From assembly GCA_018238825.1 (NCBI GenBank), contig JABCSP010000167.1, positions 1 to 5,449 on the forward strand: DNA of 5,449 nucleotides, written 5' to 3'. Positions 1 to 5,449 of this stretch are shown piece by piece. Origin of the DNA: Candidatus Thorarchaeota archaeon. GTDB lineage: Archaea; Asgardarchaeota; Thorarchaeia; Thorarchaeales; Thorarchaeaceae. Position 1 is the stretch's first letter. Each line of letters starts with the position of its first letter. The notes below the pieces were generated by a model that worked only from the letters and a program-made list of their open reading frames with translations, was not told the origin of the DNA and made no database searches. The translations under genes and the position numbers were made by a program.

Positions 1-1140
1 TTCAAGATCCTTTTCATTGCACATTATGATGTTGTTCCTTTTGGGGAAGGCTGGAAAACAGAACCTCTTCTCCTCAAGGTTGAAGGTGACAAGGCTTATG
101 GTCGTGGGACCTGTGATGACAAAGGAAACATCGCATCACTCTTACTTCTCGCAGAGAAGCTAGCTGAAACTGACTTGCCCTGTAATGTAATGTTTGCTGC
201 AACAGGTGATGAAGAGATTGGTGGTCGCAATGGAGCCTCTATGCTGAAGGATTGGTTAATCAAGCAAGGTCTCTTTCCCGATTTCATTGTCATTGCAGAT
301 GGACTTCATCAACAGATTATCCATAGACGAAGGAACATCCTTCCTGCATTTATTAAAATCAAAGAAAAACTCTCTAAGATTAAGGGTACTGCTGAAACCG
401 TTCGGTTCGCCACAGAGACCTATGGTACTGATTCTAGACACAGTGCGTATCTGCGACCAGGCGTTGATCGACATGCAATGCTTACAGCATCCAAGTATCT
501 GGATCTTCACCCCGAGGCAGTGGTGACAGACGTGAGAGGTGGATTTGTCAAATCTAACGTTGTACCTGATTGGGCTGAGATGGATGTAATTCACCCTGAT
601 CTTTCTGGACCAGAATTAACCTACGATGAAAACTTGACTGATTTAATGAGATTGTTGTTATCAATCTCACAAGCTGCCTTTCCTACTAAACACTCAGACA
701 AAGGGAAGATAATTTCTCCAAATCTATTATCGAAAGAAGGAAACCTCTGGTCACTGTATTGTGATATCAGAGCTATGACTAATGATGGTGAGGCTGTCAA
801 GAAAGCAATCGAGGATGCAGTTAAAGGTCACCTGGAATTATTCTCATTGAAAGTATCATCCGGAGTCGGATATGTAGAATCCGATCCTGACTCTCGATTA
901 ATTCGAGCTATGAGATGGGCGCTTGAGAAAGAAGGCATCACCTACAAACTCATCGAAGGTTTTGGCGGATCCGATTCACGCTACTTTGCTGGTCAAGGGT
1001 CTGATCTTTTTGATTTCGGTCCTGAAGGAGATAATCTTCATGGTGCTAATGAGTGGGTTTCATTGATCTCTATACGGGAGAATGCTGAGGTCTTCCACAC
1101 CATGCTTGAGGTCTTGAGTAGGGATAAGAGCCCTGTCTAG
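1..1140 (+). CDS. M20-family metallohydrolase (ArgE/DapE/ACY1/CPG2-like), 5'-partial
   Basis: This is a zinc-dependent amidohydrolase or peptidase that would cleave an amide bond, such as an N-acyl amino acid or a dipeptide; it is probably cytoplasmic, though the N-terminus is not visible. The frame is open from base 1 to a TAG stop, giving 379 visible residues. All expected M20 residues are present (numbered from base 1): AHYDVVP with metal ligand H8 and catalytic D10; GRGTCDDKG with bridging D39; TGDEEIGG with general base E71 and ligand E72; ligand D100 in VIADG; and the late ligand H347 in GDNLHGANE. The inserted lid/dimerisation domain carries the family HSAY motif (H147) and a YCDIR strand (R257). 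An internal TTG at 175 is not the start, because H8, D10 and D39 lie before it in the same frame. By family comparison roughly 60-80 N-terminal residues are missing. The substrate cannot be told: deacetylase, desuccinylase (DapE), LysK-like enzyme and dipeptidase are all possible. The gene converges on ileS with a one-base gap. Confidence 0.9.
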   Translation, partial: FKILFIAHYDVVPFGEGWKTEPLLLKVEGDKAYGRGTCDDKGNIASLLLLAEKLAETDLPCNVMFAATGDEEIGGRNGASMLKDWLIKQGLFPDFIVIADGLHQQIIHRRRNILPAFIKIKEKLSKIKGTAETVRFATETYGTDSRHSAYLRPGVDRHAMLTASKYLDLHPEAVVTDVRGGFVKSNVVPDWAEMDVIHPDLSGPELTYDENLTDLMRLLLSISQAAFPTKHSDKGKIISPNLLSKEGNLWSLYCDIRAMTNDGEAVKKAIEDAVKGHLELFSLKVSSGVGYVESDPDSRLIRAMRWALEKEGITYKLIEGFGGSDSRYFAGQGSDLFDFGPEGDNLHGANEWVSLISIRENAEVFHTMLEVLSRDKSPV

Positions 1141-1141
1141 T

Positions 1142-4100
1142 CTACATGGCAGACATTCCGACCTTCAGTTTCAGGTCATCTATATCCCACTCTTTGATGT
1201 AGGAGTACTTCTTCCAACCTGGTTCTTTATCAGGTCCAACCAAATCCAAGGTTACTGCTCTTGTTTCATTCTTCAGATATTCTTCGAACATCTGTGCTAG
1301 TTCCACTGACTCATTATCTGAGAAATGAAGAACTATGTCTATTGATTGCTCTACTTTGAGATCCATCTCTTTCCTCATTACCTGGATACGTCTTGTGACA
1401 TCTCTAACCAGGCCTTCAGCTTCAAGCTCCTTTGTTCTTGTGACATCTACGTAGACTTTTCCTATCTTACTATCTGCATAGCTGAGGTGTTCAGGTAGGC
1501 TCTCCTCGAAATCAACATCCCCTTTCACAAGTTCTAGTTTCTTACCCTTTACTAAAAGGGTCGCTTTCCCTTTCTCAAGGTCCTCTCGAAGTTTGACTGC
1601 ATCAACCTTCTGCAGCTGGGCAACTAGATGTTTCATCAGATCCTTGTACCGTGGCCCTAATGCCTTGTAATTAGGTTTCACTGAAAGTTGAGTGAACTCA
1701 GCTAGGACATCAGTAAGAACAGCTTCAAAGTCCCTCGTGTTTAAGTCATCAAGTAGAAGGTCTTTCAGACTCTCTGCTCTCTTGCTAGTTTCTTTATCTT
1801 GTGCTATCAGAGTGACCTTTGCTACCGGATGTCGCAGCTTTACGCCCTTCTTATTTCTAGCATGACTAGAGGCAGTCCTGAGTTCCTGTAACACATCAAA
1901 GGTTTCCTCCATCTCTGAATCCACTAGTTTGTCAACTAACATTGGCATATCTGTCAAATTTATTGATTCAGGGAGACCTTCTGCAAAACGAACTAAGAAG
2001 TCCTTATGCAATTTTTCACATATGAACGGTGTGAAGGGATTGAGTAGACGTATGAATGTCTGAAGAGAATAATACATGACATCGTAAGCCATTACTTTCT
2101 TTGGGTCCTCCTTGTCTAACCAAACACGTTTCTTCACTAAGGGCAGGTATACTCTGCTAAAATCTTCTGATATGAACTCCAACAATACACGACCTGCTTG
2201 ATGCCAGAGATATTTGTCCATGTGTTCGTGGTACTCTTTCACAACGCTCTCTAGTCGGGAGAGTAGCCATTTGTCCTCCAAATTGGCTTTAGGCAGGAAT
2301 TTCATCAATCTCTTTCTATCGAACTTGAACTTGTCTAATTCCATGTAAGTTTCTGAGAACAGAACAACATTCCAGAGGACATCTAGTTTCTTCCTCGTGA
2401 GGTCTATCTCTTTCGGATTATGATTCATTCTTGACCATGAGGCAGATCGCGTAAGCATGAATATACGGAATGGGTCCGCACCTATAGTTTCCAGAGCATC
2501 CTTTGCCCATACCACGTTTCCACGTGACTTACTCATTTTTCCTCCATCTGCATCAAGAACATGTTCTTGACTTACACAATCTTTGTACGGAGCTGAACCA
2601 TGCATCACAACTGAAGTATAGAGAAGACTGTAGAACCATCCCCTAGACTGATCCACTGCTTCTGTAATGAAGTCGTATGGAAATAGTCTATTGAATAGAC
2701 TTGGGTCTTTCAAATAGTCTACACTCGCGGTGTGAGCCATTCCTGAGTCGAGCCAACAATCAGTGACGAATTGTTCACGATGCATTTCACCCTTACATTT
2801 CTCGCACTTGAGAACAACCTCGTCAACCCAAGGTCTGTGCATCTCAAAGTCATCAGGGAATTTTATTGCTCGTTCTTTAAGCTCCTTTCTAGACCCTACA
2901 ACGACTTCCGATTGGCAATCATCACAGATCCAGACAGGTAGTGGAGAGCCCCAGACTCTTGATCTGGATATGCACCAATCATCTGCATTGGCTAACCAGT
3001 CTCCAAATCGCCCTGCTCCTGCCCAATCTGGAGTCCATTCAACATCGTTGTTTGCTTTGACAAGTTTGTTTCTAACTCCAGTCATTTTGAGGAACCATTG
3101 AGTCTTGTCAGCAAGATAGATGAGAGGGGTATCACAGCGCCAGCAATGTGGATACTCGTGAGATACTGTTTCTTCATGAACCAAGAGACCTTTCTTCTTG
3201 AGAAGTTGCGAAACTTCTGCATTTGTATCAAAGACCATTTTGCCTTCAAACATTGGAACTTCATCTGTGAATTTGCCTGTGGTCGCAACAGGGGCTAAGA
3301 CTGGTACCTTGAACTCTTTACCTACTTCAAAGTCATCAGGTCCAAAACCTGGTGCAGTGTGAACTAACCCTGTGCCATCCTCGACTGTAACATGTTTTCC
3401 TGTAACCACTGCGTGCATGTATTTTTCATTATGCTCTTGATGGAATGGAACCTCGTCATGGAAGGGATGTCTGTATTTCCAGCCAAGCATCTTCTTACCA
3501 GTAAGGGACTCTACTTTGCTATAGGAGTCTACCTTGGCCTTCTCCATGACCACCTCAACTAGATCTTCAACAACCCACCAGAATTCTCCACCAACATCTA
3601 ACTTTGCATACTTGTATTTCGGATGTACTGAAACCATCTCATTTGATATTAGAGTGAACGGAGTTGTTGTCCAGATAACTAGGTACTCGTTTTCTCTATC
3701 TCTCAGCTCAAACTTCACGTATATTGAAGGATCTACCTTAATTGCATATCCCTGAGACACTTCATGTCCTGAAAGTGCAGTTACACATCTGGGACATGTC
3801 GGATTGACACGATATCCTCTACCAAGCAAACCCTTCTCATTTGCCATTTTCAAGAAATGCCAGACATGCTCTATGTAGTCATCTTTTCGTGTCTGGTATG
3901 CTTCAGGATAGTCCAACCAGAGACCAAGTCTTATGGAATCATTCACCCATCGCTCAAGATAAAAATCGACTAAGTCCTTGCACTTCTGAACAAAGACATC
4001 CATTCCCACGTTAGAATCACTGAGCCCTTTCTCTACGATGCCTTCTTTCTTCTCCACTTCGAGTTCAACTGGCAGACCCTGCATATCCCAGCCAGCTCGT

Positions 4101-4339
4101 CTCCACACATCATAACCACGCATGGTCATATACCGGATTTGTGTATCTTTCATGGCTCGACCACGTGCATGACCTACATGCATGAACCCGTTAGTTGTTG
4201 GTGGGCCTTCCAGAAAATTCCATTTTGGTCCTGAACTTCTAAGTTTGAGTGTCTTATCATAGACCTTCTCCTTATTCCAGAAATCAAGGACCTCTTCTTC
4301 CACAACCAGTGGATCGTATCGTTTTGGTAACTGGCTCAT
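1142..4339 (-). CDS. ileS: Isoleucyl-tRNA synthetase (class Ia), complete
   Basis: Charges tRNA-Ile with isoleucine using ATP in the cytoplasm and hydrolyses mischarged Val-tRNA-Ile. The 1065-aa protein has the full class Ia order. The Rossmann catalytic core carries the HIGH-type motif HVGH (residues 54-57), followed by WDMQGLPVELEVEK (84-97). The CP1 editing domain has WTTTPFTL (223-230) and GTGLVHTAPGFGPDDF (322-337), with the conserved Asp in the DD pair at 335-336. Next come DWCISRSRVWGSPLPVW (454-470), a QSRGWFY helix (564-570) and the KMSKS loop (601-605). The anticodon-binding helical domain begins around 690 and an extended C-terminal region follows. Cysteine pairs C182/C185 with C399/C402, and C472/C475 with C512/C515, look like two zinc sites. 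The WCISR and YPHCWRC signatures favour IleRS over ValRS or LeuRS. The length, and the lack of a bacterial C-terminal zinc finger, fit the archaeal/eukaryotic-type enzyme. The ATG start is supported by a GAGGT ribosome binding site seven bases upstream and by a normal IleRS N-terminus (RYDPLVVEEEVLDFW). There is no sign of a frameshift. Confidence 0.97.
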   Translation of the reverse strand: MSQLPKRYDPLVVEEEVLDFWNKEKVYDKTLKLRSSGPKWNFLEGPPTTNGFMHVGHARGRAMKDTQIRYMTMRGYDVWRRAGWDMQGLPVELEVEKKEGIVEKGLSDSNVGMDVFVQKCKDLVDFYLERWVNDSIRLGLWLDYPEAYQTRKDDYIEHVWHFLKMANEKGLLGRGYRVNPTCPRCVTALSGHEVSQGYAIKVDPSIYVKFELRDRENEYLVIWTTTPFTLISNEMVSVHPKYKYAKLDVGGEFWWVVEDLVEVVMEKAKVDSYSKVESLTGKKMLGWKYRHPFHDEVPFHQEHNEKYMHAVVTGKHVTVEDGTGLVHTAPGFGPDDFEVGKEFKVPVLAPVATTGKFTDEVPMFEGKMVFDTNAEVSQLLKKKGLLVHEETVSHEYPHCWRCDTPLIYLADKTQWFLKMTGVRNKLVKANNDVEWTPDWAGAGRFGDWLANADDWCISRSRVWGSPLPVWICDDCQSEVVVGSRKELKERAIKFPDDFEMHRPWVDEVVLKCEKCKGEMHREQFVTDCWLDSGMAHTASVDYLKDPSLFNRLFPYDFITEAVDQSRGWFYSLLYTSVVMHGSAPYKDCVSQEHVLDADGGKMSKSRGNVVWAKDALETIGADPFRIFMLTRSASWSRMNHNPKEIDLTRKKLDVLWNVVLFSETYMELDKFKFDRKRLMKFLPKANLEDKWLLSRLESVVKEYHEHMDKYLWHQAGRVLLEFISEDFSRVYLPLVKKRVWLDKEDPKKVMAYDVMYYSLQTFIRLLNPFTPFICEKLHKDFLVRFAEGLPESINLTDMPMLVDKLVDSEMEETFDVLQELRTASSHARNKKGVKLRHPVAKVTLIAQDKETSKRAESLKDLLLDDLNTRDFEAVLTDVLAEFTQLSVKPNYKALGPRYKDLMKHLVAQLQKVDAVKLREDLEKGKATLLVKGKKLELVKGDVDFEESLPEHLSYADSKIGKVYVDVTRTKELEAEGLVRDVTRRIQVMRKEMDLKVEQSIDIVLHFSDNESVELAQMFEEYLKNETRAVTLDLVGPDKEPGWKKYSYIKEWDIDDLKLKVGMSAM

Positions 4340-4539
4340 TTTAGTAACCTCTCACGATGTGCTATAGATAAATAATCAGAAAATGATTGCCTACCCTCGT
4401 AATCAGATGAGGACCATGAATAGCCACAGCTAGGTAATTGACCAACCCTGCTATCTAATTTGGCAATCCATCCATTCTCACCTATATGGGCACTCTGGTT
4501 TTTGTCACTGCCCCTAGTTAAAAAGATTAGGCTAGCCAT
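4336..4539 (-). CDS. Possible small protein (67 aa) overlapping the ileS start
   Basis: I do not recognise this protein. The frame starts at ATG (4537-4539), has an in-frame TGA eight codons upstream, and ends with a TGA that overlaps the ileS ATG as ATGA, the usual arrangement for translationally coupled neighbours. The product starts with a short hydrophobic patch (MASLIFL). The rest is polar and rich in Ser, Gly and charged residues, with one Cys, no membrane segment and no known motif. The last codons contain the ileS ribosome binding site. In favour of a real gene: the four-base overlap and same-strand position. Against: short length, no clear ribosome binding site of its own, and a location in what may be the ileS leader. 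It could equally be a chance ORF. Confidence 0.22.
   Translation of the reverse strand: MASLIFLTRGSDKNQSAHIGENGWIAKLDSRVGQLPSCGYSWSSSDYEGRQSFSDYLSIAHRERLLK
4347..4353 (-). promoter_or_regulatory. Shine-Dalgarno site of ileS
   Basis: Read on the minus strand this is GAGAGGT, whose GAGGT core pairs with the usual archaeal/bacterial 16S rRNA 3' end. It is followed by seven bases and then the ATG of ileS. The spacing is good and it fixes the start codon. It also lies inside the last codons of the possible small ORF that ends at the ileS start. Confidence 0.7.
4363..4375 (-). promoter_or_regulatory. Candidate TATA box for ileS
   Basis: The minus strand reads TTATTTATCTATA, the most TATA-like stretch close to the ileS start. 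A TATA element centred near 4370 would place transcription initiation about 26 bases downstream, near 4344. That would leave most of the Shine-Dalgarno outside the mRNA. Either the real promoter lies further upstream (for example the TTTTTAA near 4519-4526 read on the minus strand, which would also cover the small ORF) or this box gives a nearly leaderless transcript. The assignment is weak. Confidence 0.28.
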
Positions 4540-4676
4540 ACTTGACCATTGAATAGGTCAGACTAAGGTTTAATTGTTGGATACCCTTGAGCTAAACTAG
4601 ACACCTGATTGGGGTTGTAAACAGCTGCGCAAATCCTGGACGAACCTTGACATCAATGAAACCAATAGTTGAATAA

Positions 4677-4701
4677 AGGCCATTCATTCTTGTATGGGCT
4701 T
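4677..4701 (+). repeat. Imperfect hairpin, candidate left-end subterminal palindrome
   Basis: Arm 4677-4683 (AGGCCAT) pairs with 4694-4701 (ATGGGCTT). This gives seven pairs including one G-T wobble, a bulged G at 4698 and a 10-base loop. IS200/IS605 ends typically carry such bulged hairpins, which the Y1 transposase recognises. The position, about 35 bases before tnpB, is plausible, but a hairpin this short can occur by chance. Confidence 0.25.
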
Positions 4702-4706
4702 AAAAG
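4699..4706 (+). promoter_or_regulatory. Candidate TATA box for tnpB
   Basis: CTTAAAAG lies about 33 bases before the tnpB ATG. In archaea the start of transcription is expected about 26 bases downstream of the TATA centre, near 4729, so the mRNA would have a leader of only a few bases. That agrees with the lack of any Shine-Dalgarno before the ATG. Confidence 0.35.
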
Positions 4707-4735
4707 CTCCACACAAGACCATATACCGACTCTGA

Positions 4736-5449
4736 ATGTTGACCAACAAGGCCTACAGGTATGAACTGGACCCCAACAACATCCAGAGGTCATCCCTTGC
4801 TCAACATGCAGGAGTAGCTCGTTTTGCCTACAACTGGGGTCTCGAACAACGTATTGCAAGATACAAGAACAATCAGGGTGACGACCGGTTCACTGATGCC
4901 ATGAAGCAGCACAAGCTCCTCAACTCCATGAAGAAAACAGAGCTCTCATGGATGTACGAGATCTCCAAGTGTGCACCCCAGGAGGCCCTGAGAGACCTTC
5001 ATCGAGCCTTCAAGAACTTCTTCCGAGGACTCAAGTCTGGAAAGAAAATTGGATTTCCTCGCTTCAAGAAGAGGGGAGTCAGGGACAGCTTCAGATTGAC
5101 CGGAATTATCAAGTTCCATGAACGGGCGATACAGCTCCCGCGGATCGGAAAGGTCCGGCTTAAGGAGAAGAGGAAGATTTACTATAGTGGTAGGATCCTC
5201 TCGGTAACAGTGAGAAGGAGAGCCAACAGATGGTTCGTGTCAGTCACTGTGGAGGAAAATATCCTTGACCCACAACCCGTAAGGGGCGCACCAGTGGGTG
5301 TGGACTTGGGCGTGAAGACTCTGGCCACACTGAGTGATGGTACCTCCTTTGCTAATTCACGAGCCCTGGGAAGACGATTGAGGAAACTGAAACAACTACA
5401 TAGGTCTCTATCACGAAAGAAGAAAGGAAGTAAGAACCGAGAGAGAGCC
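4736..5449 (+). CDS. tnpB: TnpB, RNA-guided RuvC-like nuclease of IS200/IS605-type element, 3'-partial
   Basis: TnpB (OrfB) is the transposon-encoded, omegaRNA-guided DNA nuclease related to Cas12; it is thought to help the element persist at its site. The frame runs 238 codons without a stop to the window edge; the family is usually near 370-420 aa, so about 40% is missing. Visible parts: N-terminal helical segment with GVARFAYNWGL (residues 26-36); APQEALRDLHRAFKNFF (80-96); GFPRFKKR (106-113); LPRIGKVRL (134-142); the wedge-domain beta strands VTVRRRANRWFVSVTVE (157-173); and the RuvC-I motif VGVDLGVKTLATLSDG with catalytic D190. After it comes the basic stretch LHRSLSRKKKGSKNRERA, typical of the family. 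The RuvC-II Glu, zinc finger and RuvC-III Asp would lie beyond the edge, so an intact nuclease cannot be confirmed. The start is set by a TGA at 4733-4735 directly before the ATG; a TTG follows as the next codon. There is no Shine-Dalgarno, so translation is probably leaderless. G+C is higher than in ileS. Confidence 0.93.
   Translation, partial: MLTNKAYRYELDPNNIQRSSLAQHAGVARFAYNWGLEQRIARYKNNQGDDRFTDAMKQHKLLNSMKKTELSWMYEISKCAPQEALRDLHRAFKNFFRGLKSGKKIGFPRFKKRGVRDSFRLTGIIKFHERAIQLPRIGKVRLKEKRKIYYSGRILSVTVRRRANRWFVSVTVEENILDPQPVRGAPVGVDLGVKTLATLSDGTSFANSRALGRRLRKLKQLHRSLSRKKKGSKNRERA

Larger units (their letters stand above)
4340..4735. other. Divergent intergenic region between ileS and tnpB
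   Basis: This 396-base stretch separates the ileS start from the tnpB start. The ileS-proximal part holds the ribosome binding site, AT-rich TATA-like sequence and the doubtful 67-aa ORF. The tnpB-proximal part (about 4640-4735) holds an imperfect hairpin, a TTGAC pentamer and a TATA-like box, and probably contains the left end of the mobile element. I see no tRNA cloverleaf, CRISPR repeat, long T-tract terminator or tnpA fragment on either strand. Confidence 0.75.
4646..5449 (+). mobile_element. IS200/IS605-family (IS1341-like) element, left part, right end outside window
   Basis: The element is inferred from the tnpB gene it carries. No tnpA (HUH Y1 transposase) is encoded between ileS and tnpB on either strand, so this is either a solitary tnpB element or one with tnpA placed downstream, outside the window. 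The left boundary is not proven. I place it tentatively at the TTGAC pentamer at 4646-4650, because members of this family insert next to short TTGAT/TTGAC-like targets and have a hairpin near the left end, and an imperfect hairpin lies at 4677-4701. The true edge could lie anywhere from about 4540 to 4710. Confidence 0.5.

Noticed and set aside
256..594. Minus-strand ORF of 112 codons inside the M20 gene
   Set aside because: It lies opposite a gene with all family motifs, and its product resembles no protein I recognise; an alternate-frame artefact. The overlapping frames at 96-293 and 287-526 are rejected for the same reason.
175..1140. A complete M20-like gene starting at the TTG at 175
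   Set aside because: The same frame is open back to base 1 and contains the family's metal ligand H8, catalytic D10 and bridging D39, so the gene begins outside the window.
2763..3755. Short ORFs in other frames within ileS (2763-3101, 3082-3288, 3098-3298, 3534-3755)
   Set aside because: All lie inside the well-supported IleRS reading frame and show no motifs of their own.
1142..4339. Alternative identity as valyl- or leucyl-tRNA synthetase
   Set aside because: YPHCWRC, WCISRSRVWG and the GTGLVHTAPGFGPDDF editing motif together match IleRS best.
4530..4537. Perfect 8-base palindrome GGCTAGCC
   Set aside because: Too short to mean anything alone; no second copy or spacing pattern was seen nearby.
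4543..4560. Inverted repeat TGACC...GGTCA (5-base arms, 8-base loop)
   Set aside because: The arms are short and it is not followed by a T-tract; it may be an operator or chance, and no role can be supported.
4653..4859. Minus-strand ORF of 68 codons across the tnpB start
   Set aside because: It overlaps the conserved N-terminus of TnpB in antisense and has no recognisable features.
1..5449. CRISPR array, tRNA or rRNA gene
   Set aside because: No regularly spaced repeats, cloverleaf-like sequence or rRNA signature seen on either strand.

Overview
The window reads as a piece of an archaeal chromosome. It holds a partial M20-family metallohydrolase gene (plus strand, left edge), a complete gene for isoleucyl-tRNA synthetase (minus strand, centre) and the first part of an IS200/IS605-type tnpB gene (plus strand, right edge). 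The archaeal reading rests on three things. The IleRS is long (1065 aa) and looks like the archaeal/eukaryotic type. Its start has a GAGGT Shine-Dalgarno. The AT-rich boxes before the two divergent genes look like TATA elements, and tnpB has no usable leader. A more precise lineage (for example an Asgard archaeon) is only a guess.

Layout: bases 1-1140 encode the last 379 residues of an M20 amidohydrolase/peptidase with all visible metal-ligand and catalytic residues intact; its N-terminus lies off the left edge. It converges on ileS (4339 down to 1142) with a single base between the two stop codons. From 4340 to 4735 there is no confidently identified gene. This stretch holds the ileS ribosome binding site and candidate promoter, a possible 67-aa ORF whose stop overlaps the ileS start in an ATGA arrangement, and, nearer 4735, the probable left end of a mobile element. 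From 4736 to the right edge an uninterrupted reading frame of 238 codons encodes the N-terminal part of TnpB, the RNA-guided nuclease of IS200/IS605/IS1341-type elements, up to and past the first RuvC aspartate.

The genes do not form a pathway. IleRS is housekeeping translation, the M20 enzyme is a convergent neighbour of unknown substrate, and tnpB is accessory DNA inserted upstream of ileS and transcribed away from it. TnpB is clearly richer in G+C than ileS (130/240 versus 96/240 in four hand-counted 60-base lines each), consistent with a separate origin. I did not find a clearly novel system. The most interesting parts are the mobile-element junction and the small ORF upstream of ileS.
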